DNA of 64,000 nucleotides from Welwitschia mirabilis (GCA_051453625.1 JBOZIK010000001.1:248800987-248864986), one strand, 5' to 3'; positions 37,199 through 50,292 are shown, numbered from the stretch's first letter. The notes: a model not told the origin generated them from the letters alone. Program-made: numbers and translations.

Positions 37199-37612
37199 AT
37201 TTTGAGCCCTAATTTATAAGCATATTTGATTGGAAAAATGTAATGAAAATTATTGGAACATTAAGACATTATAACTCTCTAAGAAAATTCCCTTGGGAGT
37301 AGACTTGATACAAGGCTAGTTTAAAGATTCATTTCAAATCCATTTTCATCACTTGGTGTATGTTATTCATTCTTTTAGTTTTATTGCATATTAACATAAT
37401 ACTAGTAATATTTAGGTAAAATTCTTTATTGTTGTTAATATTGTATTAGTTGTTCATTCATTTATTTTTAGTGCACATTAACATGATACTAGTAATATTT
37501 ATCTAATACTACATCATTAAGGTCTTTATAACTAATTAAATTATTAAAAGTTAATTTTTTAGTTGTAGTCATAATTATGTTATAAAATTTATGATAATTA
37601 TACTCACTTTTT

Positions 37613-37617
37613 ATTAT
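37613..37617 (+). other. Target site duplication of element C, left copy
   Basis: ATTAT immediately before element C, against TTTAT (50288-50292) immediately after it: four of five bases match. Five bases is the normal target duplication of Ty3/gypsy integrases. Confidence 0.6.
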
Positions 37618-38719
37618 TGCAGTGTGTATTTGTGTAAATGATTATGCCCAAGAAGATCCTATTATTCAAAAATAAAATAGATATTTTGCATAACAAACAC
37701 ACTAATATAAACAAGAGTGGACCTAAATGTTGTAATGTATTGAACGCCTTGGCTAGAAGAAATAGAATAGATTTCTATGAGAAATACTTATGTATTTTAA
37801 TAATAGAAATAAATTGCAATGCAGAAGAGTATAATCCAACAAACTTATGAAAGGTTAATCTAGAAAGAAAAAGGGATAGTGGACCTAAACTAACAATGCT
37901 CAACCTTGACAAAGGTTGTTGTCATAACCTATATCACTCAATAAACTATTATTGAATTAGAAGCAACATAAACTATGAGGGATAAGTAACAACAAGCATA
38001 AAAAATGCAATAGAGTTCTTTATATTAAAGTTGAACCACATCCATCTTAAAAAGTAGTTACACCTCAATAGAGGAATCAGAATCCAACACCAAGGAAGAT
38101 GTCTCTCTATAACTATAAAGGATAGATATCTGGCCCTTCAATATCCTATCATAAGAATTTCTAATCTAAGTTAAGACAAGACAAATTTAAAGGTGAAATT
38201 AATACTTATTAACAAATAACATATAAATGATAAAATAGATAAATAAATATGGCCACAATCCTAATGACCACATAAGAGACATATAGACAAATGGCAAGAG
38301 TTAGGTGAATTTTTGGGAGGGAATTATAACAAATGTTGACTTGCTAGTTGTTCGAATGATACAGGGGATGATGCCACCTTATAAATAATTCACGTCATCT
38401 CCCAAATTTATCATAGTTGGCATCCTTATTGTCTTCAACTATTTTATTATTCATATATTCATCTAGATGATGAGCTAGACAATAGGCTTTTACAAGTATT
38501 CATCCAATGCATCAGCTTCAATTTTTACATGAAATTTGTCTCAAAATTAGAAAGTACTATAAACTACTCTAAATGTTATAAAATGTCATGAAGATTGCAT
38601 GCTTTTGTATCTTTTATCCTAGCCCTTCATTATCATGGAAATCTAGCATAAACTTGTCTAATATCCTACAAAAATACTTAAAATATACTATCAAACATAT
38701 ATAAGTTAGTAGTACAACA
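37618..38719 (-). repeat. 3' LTR of Athila-like element C
   Basis: 1102 bp, matching 49186-50287 (also 1102 bp) at roughly 83% by eye. On the plus strand it begins TGCAGTGTGTATTTG and ends TACAACA, so on the element's own (minus) strand it reads TG...CA. Confidence 0.9.
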
Positions 38720-41700
38720 TAGCCTCTTACTTAGCCTTATCAATTCTTAAAAAAACTAGGCGGTGAACCATGATTATGAGCCAACTTATTTAATAATAAA
38801 AATATCTAAGACACTAAAAGAATCATATTAATTTTTTTTTTTAGAAATCTCAGATATACAAACTAAATCATGAAAAATAAAAAAAAAAATGTTTCATCTA
38901 ATTTAAAAATCAACTAAACCATCATTTAAATCATCGTCTGGATGATTGGAGGGGCAACAAGCTTAAAAAATGGTCTTGGAAAATAAAAATCCATGACAAA
39001 TTTTTTTAGATAAATAATTAATTAGTGCATTTATAATTAAAAGCCCCTCACTAAAATATATAGTAATGACTAAAAAGATTACCCAAATAAAATCAATTCT
39101 TATCATAACATATTAAAAAAGGAAGATACAAATGAAAATCAGACAAAAGAAATACATCATGCTGAACACAAAAATGATATGTATGTATATAATAGTGAGT
39201 TTTAATACAAAAATATATAAAAGGTGAGATACAAAGTATGACAAAATCACTTCCCTTATCATCACATAATAACCATGATCTGGGCAGCTAGCTCAAGTAT
39301 AAGGGAAGAAGAGGGAGAATGCTTAGGATCAATAGAAAAATGGAGGTTTAAAGATGAGGAAATGGAATGAACCATCTTATTGCCCTAAACATGAACAACA
39401 TTTAGAATGTATATTATAATACTTTTCTAAATGGAGATAATGCATTGACACACATTAATAATCTAGTCCTCAGAGTGTTAGAATCTCCTCTTAACTTCCA
39501 AGATTCTCTACTCTAATGTTTAGGTCCTCTGATCTAGAGCCTAAATTTTTTGATCTATCTCTGGATACCATGATTTATGAAACCTCTAATGGTTTTGTTG
39601 GTCTCTGCTAGGAGGATCTTTATCTACTCAAGTATAATATCAATCATAGATCTTTGTACCTAAGGTTGCTCTACCTCTCCTGGTACTTGCATGCTCATGT
39701 CCTATAAATAATAAGTGGAAGTTTGTATACGATAAAGATGTTGCTTGATCATGGGCTCTGGTATTCCAAATCGTTTAAATAAAGCTAAGATAAGGCATAC
39801 AACTATCATTCATTTACCATTGATCTAAGTCTCCTCTAAATGAAGGTTGATAAGTCAATATGCTCTCCCTTCTTGGAAGATAATAGTATCTATAAATACA
39901 TGACCATAGCATGACTATTATGGAATGATGGGCTGATTTTGTAAATCAATCCTCTATGAAGTAATTTGTATGTAAGGTTTAATTGGGTAACAAGAACTTC
40001 CTGCCTATGTATTAGCAAGTTTACTAGAATGTCTAATGCAGCACTATATGCATGACGCTCCTTAGTCCCTCCAACTGAATAAATGTGTAAACACCAAAGT
40101 TCACCTAGATATGTAACTACTATGATATGAGATGGGAGTATAGTAGTCTCATGGTCCTGAACATATGTTATAATCATATCAACTAAGTGACTATAAGAAT
40201 ATGGATAATGCTCTATATGCATGATGTTATAGAGCTCTCTCATATCTAATACATAATAGGACCCATGCGCATCTATAATTTATTGGAGCTAAAGTTCTAT
40301 AAGCCTCTAATTTACCTCAGCCTCTATCTGACTCATAGAATCTCTAAAATATCACTCAACATGGATGGTAGATATATATGTCATCAAAGAACATCTCTGT
40401 CGAGGTGGAGGATGTACTAGCTTTACATGCTCAGCCTCTAGTGGTACCAATGGACCACCTCATACTCTACAGCCTTGACCTTAACCTCAGCCTATCTAGA
40501 TCTATGCATATGAGGCCTACTCAATATAAAATACATAAGAAATATCATGGAAGATCAGATAAATACATCAAACACATTGCATGGATGTGCAATAACAATC
40601 CCAAAATAAATAAAAAATAAGAAAAAAATGATGAAAATATATCTTACCCTCCCAAAAGTAATAATACATCTAGGATTATCTAGTTATGAGAAGAAAAGTG
40701 CTCAAATGAAAAATCTAATCTAGTAAAAATTCAAAGTGACCCACATATGGTAAAAGTTTGAAGTGCTCCAATGAAAAATCTAATTAAGTAGAATCGTAGA
40801 ACACATTGAATTGATCAATTTTCCCTAACAGACCACTACATTTTGATCTATAGTTTGTGAAAAATCAAGTGTGAAAAATGGAAAGTTAAAGATTTCTTGT
40901 AAAATGCACAAGTGACCATAAATTTCAAAATACGTGATGAACATCAAATCCATAAGTTCCAAATTAAAGAGCATGAGAAACTAATAGAAATACATAAAAA
41001 TTATGGATTAAAATGCTGAAAAATAAAAGAGAAAAAATTAAAAAAAAAGGATAAAGAGAAAAACATACTTCATTTTGACAAATTCACTAAAAAGTTTGTA
41101 ATTTAGATGTGAAATCAAGTTGAATGAAATCCAACAAGCTAGTAAGATCCATAGGGGTCTTCTCTCTTAAAGGAACAAGTGAAAATGAAAAAAAAAAGAA
41201 GAAAAATAAGTAAAAAATATTTGGATCATGATTTTATCACACTATCATATAGTCACATTATCCAAATAATAGCCCTAGGAAGACTCTTAGAAAAATCAAA
41301 TTGTCATCCTCCTAGTGTCATCTGAACTAGGTGGATGATAGAACATGAATTTTTTTTTTGAAAAATAAAGATATTATTTAAGATAATTAGGTTTAAATAT
41401 AATCATGAAAGTATTGTATTTTAAAAGAAAGCTTAGAAAAATAGAAAATGAGAAAGAAAATCATGAAAATTAGGATGAAATATAAAAACTCACAATAAAA
41501 GAAAGATATGGATAAAGAAAATGAGCAAACTAGGTTGAAACTTAATGACAAAAACTAAATGAATGTGCTCAAGTAGAAAAGTAAAATGAGATAAAGCACA
41601 AAACTCTAAAAGATTTAAGGTATCTGAAAGAAGAAGTGAGACATAAAAGATGTTCTAATGAATTCAAATGCTAAAGGCAAATGATATGCATGAACGAATA

Positions 41701-42719
41701 GCAAGGAAACTACTAAATGATAACATCCTATATAAAGATGAGAAAATGTGGAGATAACTTTAAAATAACAAACCAAAAACCCAAAGAAAAGTAGAATGAA
41801 AATGAACAAAATAAACAAGAAGAACATTGATTACCTAACCTAAATTCTAACCTAGTAAACCCCCAAGGAAGAGATCATAAAGCTACCTAAGTAAAAATGC
41901 ATGATAAAATGTATAAACTTCATAAATTTCTATTCAAAAAGGTAGCGATTATCGTGATACCAAACCTCAAGTGCTTAGAATAATGAATGACAAGATCAAA
42001 AGCTACTCATAAATGAACTTACCTACTCACATCTCATAAGCACATCCAAATCCTCAAAAGTAAAATGACTATATGAGAATACTAAGAGTTTAGAAAATAA
42101 GCAATGCCTCTGATGATACCAACAATACCACTAATCCCATAGCTTTAAAGTTTATTAAAACTTTTTCATGATGAGGGGAGTGCAACCAAAATTAGAGGAG
42201 TAAGGACTTGTGAAGCATAACAAACTAGTCCCCTAGTAAAGTTCCCATAGCTACCAACACTACCAAAGGTTCCTCTCAAAAAAATTTACTCCGGTGTGGT
42301 AGGACATCATAGCAACCATGTATTTTCTTTTAAGCATAAAATATAATAAAACATGGTTATTATTTTCTTTTTTTTTCCTTTTTAAATTCACACATGATTA
42401 CACATCTAAAAGGACAAAGGTGAATAAGTGAGATAAAAGACAAAAAAGAACACTTCCAAACAACCAAAGACCTTACATCATTAAAAAAAAGACATAAGAA
42501 CTAAGATATATTACTTCAAAGTGAAGTTCATAGATATGAAAAAGTCTCAAGATTAAGTGAATCAAATCTTACCACTATAAAATACACAAGTACAAATACT
42601 AATTATGGAAAACTTCATAAAGTGATACATAAGTTAAGTTTAAAAAATATCAAGTGATATCATAACATCCACTAAAGAAATAAGCTAAAAAAAACTAAGA
42701 TAATAATAAGGTGGAAATC
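38720..42719 (-). other. 3' region of element C between integrase and LTR, with a degenerate ORF3-like stretch
   Basis: In Athila elements the 3' part after pol can hold a third, envelope-position reading frame. Here a frame on the minus strand, open at 40243-39890 (starts MRELYNIMHIEHYPY) and continuing with stops to about 39240, has amphipathic helical character. I do not recognise its family and give no function. On the minus strand near 42250-42210 the phrase CTAGGGGACTAGT resembles a motif common in the 3' non-coding region of Athila/Tat elements. From about 41000 to 41830 the plus strand is strikingly purine-rich. Overlapping plus-strand frames look like shadows. Confidence 0.45.
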
Positions 42720-43774
42720 CTTCTCATCAAGGGGAACCTTCAAAATAAGTGCTTCTACCATTTTCATAGTTACAACAAAAGATCCTTCATATAGTTTTTA
42801 TTATTCTTCATTAACTTTCTAAATCTCCTTAGTCTCAAAAATCTCAACAAAGTTATTAAATGAACTTTTTATATAATATAACAACCTAACCATTTAGAGG
42901 TCAACTTGTAATTCAAAAGATGTACTCTAGTATTGTATAAAAAGATAAGTTGACTAGGTTTAAACATTTTATAAAGTAACTTTATATCATATTTAGACTT
43001 AGCTTGGTTTTATAGATTAATTAACGATGTATAGTGCAAGTACATTTTTTATCAAGGTGGTATAATTGGGCTAATCTATATTTAATATTTTCATAAAGAT
43101 CCATAAGATTAACCTAATGAGAAGCACAATCAGAGTTATAGTACACCTTAATAGTTAAAACACAAACTTTTCTATACACATGTTCACAAGGTGAAAAACT
43201 AAGAGAATTACGCCAGGTAGTATGGTAAGCCCAAAAAAAATTGTTAACCCTAGAAGCCCAAGATTTCATATTAATAAAAACAAGTTTTTACAACATTTTC
43301 TTAATTTCTTTATTTGCATTTTCAGCTTATCTATTAGTTTGAGGATGATAAGCACAAGCTACTTTATGTTCTATTCCAATGGACAAAAGAAGTTTCTTAA
43401 AATTTTGATTGATAAAATGAGTTCTTTAATCACTAGTAATAATCTTAAAAAAAGCAAATCTATAAAAAATATGAGTTTTAAGAAAATGGTAAATAGTTTT
43501 GGCATCATTCAAAAAAGTAAACATAGCTTCAACCCATTTAGTAACATAATCTATACCACGAAAATGTGATGTTTATCATGAGAAAGTGGGTGAATAGGAC
43601 CTATAAAATTAATACCCCAATAATCAAAAGATTTACATTCAAAAATATGTCTAAGGAGCATCTCTTAAGTATGAATAAAGCTATCATCATGCTGATAAGA
43701 ATCACACCTTCTAGTAAAAACAAAAGAATCCTGAAAAATAGTAGGAGAATAAAATGTATAATATTTTATAGCTA
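42720..43774 (-). pseudogene. Integrase, second half and C-terminus of element C (left of gap)
   Basis: Read on the minus strand from the gap: a finger remnant FTRRCDSYQHDD (about 43720-43685), FDYWGINFIGPIHP, then YHPQTNR with AENANKEIKKM (about 43350-43305). Next come WASRVNNFFWAYHTTWRNSL (43260-43200) and a C-terminal FVEIFETKE block near 42850. This is the Athila/Tat type of Ty3/gypsy integrase, recognised by the WAY-T block after the core. Stops and frame shifts are frequent. Its first ~500 bases repeat what is read at 43875-44386. Confidence 0.85.
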
Positions 43775-43874
43775 NNNNNNNNNNNNNNNNNNNNNNNNNN
43801 NNNNNNNNNNNNNNNNNNNNNNNNNNNNNNNNNNNNNNNNNNNNNNNNNNNNNNNNNNNNNNNNNNNNNNNNNN
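43775..43874. other. Assembly gap, 100 N
   Basis: A run of exactly 100 N inside integrase of element C. Homologous integrase sequence lies on both sides. Confidence 0.99.
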
Positions 43875-44600
43875 ATTGATAGAGAATAAGTTTTTACAAC
43901 ATTTTTTTAATTTCTCTATTTGCATTTTTAGCTTGTCCATTAGCCTAAAGATGATAAGCACAAGCTACTCTATGTTGTATTCTAATGGGTAAAAGAGGTT
44001 TTATAAAAGTTAATTAATAAAATGAGGTATTTTATCACTAAAGATAATCCTAGAAAAGCAAAATCTCTAAAAAATATGAGTTCTAAGAAAATAACAAATA
44101 GTTTAGGCATCATTCAAAGAAGTAGGAATAGATTTAATCCATTTAGTAATGTAATCTACATCCACTAAAATATAATGTTTATTATGAAATGGTGGGTGAA
44201 TAGGATCTATAAAATCAATACCCCAATAGTTAAAATGTTCAAATTCAAGAATAGGTTTAAGGGACATCTCCTAAGAACAAATAATAATACCATAATGCTG
44301 ACAAGGATCACATCTTCTAGCAAAATCAAAAGAATCCTAAAAAAGAGTAGATCAATAAAAAGTAGAATGAAGAATTTTCATAGCCATTTTCTATCCACTA
44401 AAATGACCTTCACAAATACCACCATAACAAAGACAAAGTATTTCAGAGTTTTCCCAATTAGGCATATATTTTCTCATAATTTGGTCCTTACACCTAGAAT
44501 ACAACTATGGTTTTATCCTCTCATAATCACCTATTCTATGGAGAAATGATTTTTAATAATTATAAGTCTAATGTTATGTTGTTGTTATGATAACAACGTA
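43875..44600 (-). pseudogene. Integrase zinc finger and core of element C (right of gap)
   Basis: The minus strand reads FARRCDPCQHYG (about 44330-44295), the second Cys pair of the zinc finger. Then come FEHFNYWGIDFIDPIHPPFH (about 44245-44185), YILVDVDYITKWI and, close to the gap, ANGQAKNANREIKKML. The core Asp (GIDFID) and the Q-A-K-N block in place of the catalytic Glu region are visible. The usual Glu at that place reads Lys in this copy but Glu in the left copy. Several stops. Confidence 0.88.
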
Positions 44601-44689
44601 ATTAGAAATATTAGCATACCAAGGATGAGGATGAGTAAAAATAATATGGCAAAAAGTTATTGATCTAAAAAAGATTCATCAATAATAGA

Positions 44690-45045
44690 ACCACCAAGAG
44701 AAGAAAAAAGATAAGACAAAAGATCAGCAACACAATTTTGCTTTCCTACTTTATCGATGATGGTTAAATTAAACTATTGCATAAAGAGGATCCATCTAAT
44801 CAATCTAGAACTAGAATATTTCTTAGTTATAAGGTAATAAATAGTAGTATGGTAGTATAAATATTTGTATAAAAGCCTAAAAGATAATGTCTAAGTATAT
44901 CAAGGTAAAAGATAATTGGTAACATTTCCTTCTCTATAATAGTGTATTCCATTTGAGTTCTAGATAGATATTTAATATGGTAAGATATAATTTTAAAATC
45001 ATTTTTATATTTTTGACAAAGTATCCCACCCATGGTAAAATTAAT
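44690..45045 (-). pseudogene. RNase H of element C
   Basis: An open minus-strand run (45033-44827) reads GGILCQKYKNDFKIISYH, then YTIIEKEMLPIIF, then LDILRHYLLGFYTNIYT. This is the RNase H pattern of Athila/Tat pol (G-A-V-L-G-Q, Y-x-x-T-E-K-E, R-x-Y-L-L-G). It lies directly downstream of RT. The catalytic acids cannot all be verified because the ends are frame-shifted. Confidence 0.85.
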
Positions 45046-45995
45046 AGTATCACGTATTAATTAAAAATTTTATTCCAATCGAGTCTTATTATAATAGGAG
45101 CATAAGAAAGTTTATGTTGAAGCCTATTAAAAGTAAGCTAACAAGATTCATTCCATTCAAATTTAAATTTTTCCTCTAGTAACAAGTGAAGGGGTTTACA
45201 AATATTTACATAAATGATAAAAACCACAATAACTAAGAAAATATCTAACCTATTTCACATTTGTAGGGAGATTTAGGTTTTGAATAATACCAACTTTTTC
45301 AAGATCCATCCTAATCCTCTTTTTTAAAATATGGTGATCTAACATAATTTTACTTTCAACTAAAAATAAACTCTTTTTCCAACTCAAATGTAGGCCACTA
45401 AAATGCATCAAGGACTCTCTCTAATCATTGTAAAATTTGTTCAAAAGTTTTAGCATAAATAGAGAAGTCATCCATAAATATTTTTGTTGAATCCTCTAAT
45501 ATATTAGGAAAAATACTAATCATACCATGTTAAAAAGTACTAGGAGCATTAAAAAGTCCAAAAAACATGCATTTAAAAGAAAAAGTACCAAAAGGTAAAG
45601 TAAAAGTAAGCTTGGCTTGGTCCTCACTAGTAATACAAACCTAATTGTAACCACTATATATATCAAGAAAACAATAAAATACATATCCCTAAATCCTATT
45701 AAGTATTCGATCAAGAAAGGGAAAAGGGAAATGATCTTTTTTGATTACTTCATTTAATTTTTTAAAATCTATATACATCCTCTATTTCTCATGTTTCTTA
45801 GGCACTACTGTTAAAGGACTAACCCACACACTATCTGCTATAACATAAATGATTCTAGCATTCATTAATTTTATGATTTAATGATTTGATTAAGTCTCTA
45901 TTGGGGTTACATAATAGGTTTTGTGTTATCCTCAAGGTTGACTTTATGTTGAATAATTGAGGTAGGAATGGCTATTAAATATTTATGAGACCAAG
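45046..45995 (-). pseudogene. Reverse transcriptase of element C
   Basis: Minus-strand blocks in order: TSIIQHKVNLED (45963-45929), KDHFPFPFLDRILNRI (about 45740-45690), FLDIYSGYN (45672-45645), SEDQAKLTFT (about 45628-45600), ISIFPNILED (45520-45490) and an intact FMDDFSIY catalytic box (FMDD at 45478-45467). The K-D-H-F-P, D-x-Y-S-G-Y-N and E-D-Q series is diagnostic of the Athila/Tat branch of Ty3/gypsy, not of chromoviruses. Stops and shifts are present, so it is non-functional although the active site survives. Confidence 0.92.
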
Positions 45996-46589
45996 CAAAT
46001 GCATTTACCTTAGATTACAAAATAGAGATTAAGCTCGATTCTTATTAAGAAAAATGATTTTTATTAATTATCAAAGATTTGTTTAAATCATTATTCATAA
46101 AAAATGTATTTCAGTCCACTGGATAAAAGTTTCAGATTCAGATTTGAATTTATATTTTTATTTTCTATTAAATTTTTAGGGAAATTCACTATTATTTCAG
46201 ACTATCATCTGAACATTAGTCCTAGACAACCATCCTCCAAATGTAAAATCTCAATTTTGCTCATATCTCGAAATTCTACACAATTGATAGCCTCAGTGTC
46301 TCTACTCTCTAGATCAAAATAATCAATTTCTAGATAGTCAATATTAATTTTATCTTTATAAAAAATGTTTGAGTTGTCTACTTTCAATTAATCATTAAAA
46401 AAATTTATTTTGTAAAGCATTTATCATATTTCTTTAAGTGGGTGGTGCTGTAAAAATAAAGTTGACTTTATTTCACATTCAAATAATTTCCTAAATCCTT
46501 TTTAGCCATATTCAACACTCTTAAAAAATTTTTATTTCATAAATGACACTATATCAAACCTGTTCTCATATCTATAATATAATGGACTA

Positions 46590-46870
46590 TTATATAAATA
46601 GCTCTACCTAGAAGTAAAGGATAACCACCATTATATTCAAATTCTATCATCACAACATTAATGGAGTAGAATGCTTCTTCAATATAAATGACTAAATCCT
46701 TAATCATGCCCAAATGTTTTTAACAAATGTATCTAATAATTTTAAAACAATTCTTATAAGCTTTATTCTATTTTTCAATCCAAGTGAGGGCATATCCAAT
46801 ATTAATCAAGGCTTTCTTAATCCTTCTATTTCCCTCTAAAGTAAACCAATAGTTACTACCTCTAGATCTT
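46590..46870 (-). pseudogene. Aspartic protease region of element C
   Basis: The minus strand has YWFTLEGNRRIKKALINIGYALT (active-site region, strongly altered), then LGMIKDLVIYIEEAFYSINVVMIEF and GGYPLLLGRAIY. The last block matches the protease flap-to-end pattern of Athila elements (I-L-G-R-P-F). The catalytic Asp-Thr/Leu-Gly triad is not recognisable. Confidence 0.65.
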
Positions 46871-47524
46871 TAAACTTTGGACATTTCTATAAAATTAAGT
46901 TGTTAATGAATTATTCTATGAATAATTTACTAGAGATCATTTATTTTTGTTTCTCCTAATTAGATCTTTCCACAAATTAGAATACTTAGGTTTTTCTTAT
47001 AAAATTTTCCAAGATGGTATATTGATACTCACATTTTATATTAAAACTTTTAAATGTTCATCAAAGGTAGGATTTGTATGTAATCTATCAAGCTAAGGGA
47101 TATTAAGTTTCTTATAAGAAGAATTTTTATTTTTATTACTTAAAAAAATGGAAAGAATGATTTTCTAAAATTTATATGTATCCTCTTTTTTGTTTTTTAT
47201 TTTACTTTAAGATGTTAAAGTCTTATGTATGGGAGGTATTATCTTATTTCCACTTTTATCACCACTTAAAATCTTTTTTAACTTCATTTGAATTTGATAA
47301 AGGTTGAGTGGAAAGTAACCCTTATGTTTTTTGGTTAGCAAGCATGGTTTATTACAAAATACTCATATGATTTTCAAGTTGGAATTTTTTCTTTCTTGTG
47401 TTTTTCTTACTCATCAATGGAATTTCTAAGTGGATCACTTTAGTTTTGTAAGTGGGATAACTTGCTTGATTATTTGAGTTATTTGATTGGAAATTTATAT
47501 TCTCAAATATATTTTTAAATGGTT

Positions 47525-47534
47525 NNNNNNNNNN
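47525..47534. other. Assembly gap, 10 N
   Basis: A short run of ten N between gag and protease of element C. It would disrupt any frame here. Confidence 0.99.
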
Positions 47535-47689
47535 TATATGTTGGAAGTAGAGGGTACTCTTTTAGAACATATAGTTATCTTTACATAAATCATAAGTTGG
47601 AGCTACAACTACATTATTTTTTATTACCACATTTACATCTAAAATAATATGAGTGTATTTTTCTAAATTTGAGGCAAAATCATTATTGA

Positions 47690-48506
47690 CATTTGTTGGT
47701 TCATTTTTAGTTCTTATTTCTTCTTTTTCTTACTTAACCTCTTTAAGATCTTTAATGATTTGAATTATAGTTTAATTTCCTTTAGATGAGGGTTCATGCC
47801 AAGTTTGACTCACTTCCATTAACTCTTCCAACACTTTCCAAGCATTTTATAAAGTATGATTCAATAAATTTCCTCCACATAAAAAATCGACTAGTTTCTT
47901 TGTTTGACTGTTAAGTTTAGTATAAAAGTAGTATACCAATTTTTCTTAAGAAAAAGCATTTATAGAGTTTAAATGTAAAGCAAATAAAATTATCTCATTG
48001 GGAGAGGCATAGTCTTAATTAGGCTATTATTATAAGTTGGTTATTTCTTTTTTACATTTTCTAATGGTTGTTTCACTCATGAATCTTTTAATAAAAGCTT
48101 CTTAAACTTGAATCCATAATTTTAAACTTTTATAAGGATTTGTTTTTAACCAAATTTTAGCTTTATCTTTGAAAGTGATGGGAAAAATAATCATAAAAGT
48201 TCTATCACTTATTCTTTTCTTACCATTTCATAAAGTAAGCACTAACTTTTTGATGTTAGTAATGTGTTGTAAAGGATTTTTATCAAGTTCATCATTAAAA
48301 ATGAGATAAACATTTAGGTTTTTTAGTTGAACATCATTACCAAGAGGTACATTAAAAGGGGTTTCAATTTCATCTTTTTTATTAGCAATATATTCTCTAG
48401 GAGTGACATGTACATAAGGTTTAACAGGTGTAGATATAGGGATTCTAATGATAATGAGTGGATTAGACGAAGTGGTTTTCTTTTGGTTTTGCAATGAGCT
48501 AGACAT
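47690..48506 (-). pseudogene. gag of element C
   Basis: The open start at 48506 (MSSSLQNQKK) leads into HITNIKKLVLTL, TFMIIFPITFKDKAKIWLK, AFIKRFMSE and KKEITNL (about 48030). After stops follows LVYYFYTKLNSQTKKLVDF with LCGGNLLN (about 47930-47870), then a VLEELMEVSQTWHEP segment (about 47830-47795). The F-P-x-x-x-x-D-x-A-x-x-W-L and F-Y-x-x-L...V-D-x-x-x-G-G patterns are those of Athila/Tat gag. The N-terminal 90 codons are uninterrupted; the rest has stops. Confidence 0.85.
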
Positions 48507-49158
48507 ATTTAAAATTTGGAAACTATCATCAAAACAATCTTTTAAAAAATTTTCTCTTACAAAATTAGACTTTAAAGAAATAAATGTAGAAATTTATGAA
48601 ATTTTAAACTTTGTACAACTTTGTTGTGTGTACTTTTGTTAATTTCAAAGTAGATCAAACTTTCTCGACTATTTTCCTCTATGAATAGCCATACTTTCTA
48701 ATATTTTACTTTCTTACTAGATTTTACCATACATGCTCAGTTTTGATGCTTAGTGTGTGTTATCCCTGTAGTTACTTAGATGATAATGTAGATGATAGAA
48801 ATATAAAAAATACAAAAAAAATAAAAAACACAAAAAATAGAAATGCGAAATAACAGACACAAAAAACACAAAAAGTAGACTATCATTCTTTTGAGTCATC
48901 TAGATGATAGAGGATGATAAGAAAAAGTCTCAAAATTTTTGGAAAAATGGAAAGCTGAAAATTGAAGGCACCAACGTTTTTGTTCCCACATGTTATCTAG
49001 ATAATGAAGTAGGTAATAAATATTTTATTTTGGATGAAAAAATAAAAACTACAAAATCTATGCTACTATAACTTAAAATATAACACTGCTATAGGCAAAC
49101 ATCTAAATCAAAATTTAAATACTCACCTTAGTAATGAAAAATCTTAAACTCTAAGTAG
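48507..49158 (-). other. 5' untranslated leader of element C
   Basis: About 650 bases between the primer binding site and gag. AT-rich, with an A-rich ACAAAAAACACAAAA-type run near 48800-48870 on the plus strand. No gene seen. Confidence 0.6.
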
Positions 49159-49179
49159 CCTTCCTTAGCAACATCACCA
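49159..49179 (-). other. Primer binding site of element C (tRNA-Asp type, decayed)
   Basis: On the minus strand TGGTGATGTTGCTAAGGAAG lies six bases inside the LTR end. It equals the usual Athila/Tat primer site TGGCGCCGTTGCCGGGGA with only C-to-T and G-to-A differences. It sets the orientation as minus. Confidence 0.8.
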
Positions 49180-49185
49180 TGATGT

Positions 49186-50287
49186 TGTAGTGCATATTTG
49201 TGTAAATCCTTATGCTCAAGAAAATCCTATTAGTCATAATTAAAATTGATATCTTACATAATACAACACACTAATATAGATGGGAGTGGACTCAAATGTT
49301 GTAATCCATTAAAGGCCTAGGATTAAAGAAAGAAAATTAATTTTAACAAGAAATACATATGTATTCTACCAATAAAAATAAATTGCAATACAGAAAGGTA
49401 TAATGCAACATGATTATGCAAAGTTAATCTAGAAAGAAAAAGAAATAATTCACCTAAACTAACAATGCTTAACCTTGACAAAGGTTTCCCTCATAACCTA
49501 TATCACTCAAGAATTTTTCACTAAATTATAAGCAACATAAACTATGAGGATTAAGTAACAAAAAGCATAGAAAATGAAAAAGAGTTCTTTGTATTAAAGT
49601 TGAACCACATCCATGTTACAAAGTAGCCACACCTCAATGGAGGAAGCATAGGACAACACCAAGGAAGAAGTTTGTCTACAACTATCAAGGATGGATCTCT
49701 GACCTTTCAATCTCTTGTTATAAGAATTTCTAATGTAAGTAAAGACAAGAAAGAGTTAAGGGTAGAATTGATACTTATTAACAACAAACACATAAACAAT
49801 AAAACAAACAAATAGGTGTGATCATAATTCTAATCACCCTGCAGGAGACATATAGACAAATGACAAGTATTATGTAAATGTTCAGTAGGGCATGATAACA
49901 AATATTATCCTACTGGTCATCCAGGTAATACAGGGGATAATCCATCTCATCAAAAATCCATGTCATATACCAAATTGATCACAGTTAGCATCCTCATTGG
50001 CTTTAACTATTTTTTCGTCCCTATAGTCATCCATACAATGAGCTAGATAATAGGCTTTCATAACTATTCATCCAATACATCAGCCTCAATGTTTGTAGGA
50101 AGTTTATCTTAGAATTAGAAAGTATTATAAACAAATCTAAATGCTTTAAAATGTTATATAGATTGCATGTTTTTGTATCTTTTGTCCCAACTCTTCATTA
50201 TCATGGAAATATAGCATAAACCTATCTAATATCCTATAAAACTACTCAAAATACCCTATTACATATATGCAAGTTGACAGCATAACA
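49186..50287 (-). repeat. 5' LTR of element C
   Basis: 1102 bp, the same length as its partner at 37618-38719. On the element's strand it begins TGTTATGCTG at 50287 and ends CTACA at 49186, next to the primer binding site. Confidence 0.9.
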
Positions 50288-50292
50288 TTTAT
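50288..50292 (+). other. Target site duplication of element C, right copy
   Basis: TTTAT, one mismatch from ATTAT at 37613-37617. The sequence continues as the right part of LTR B. Confidence 0.6.

Larger units (their letters stand above)
36550..37617 (+). repeat. 5' LTR of element B, left part, interrupted by element C
   Basis: It matches 56585 to about 57650 in order, starting TATTAACATG where the intact copy has TGTTAACATG. It carries a TATA box (37190-37198) and imperfect repeats of GATTCTACCTAATGCTATAGG between about 36920 and 37130. The match stops at 37617 and resumes at 50288. Confidence 0.88.

Noticed and set aside
40378-40620. 80-codon plus-strand frame
   Set aside because: Lies antisense to the ORF3-like region of element C and has no recognisable features.
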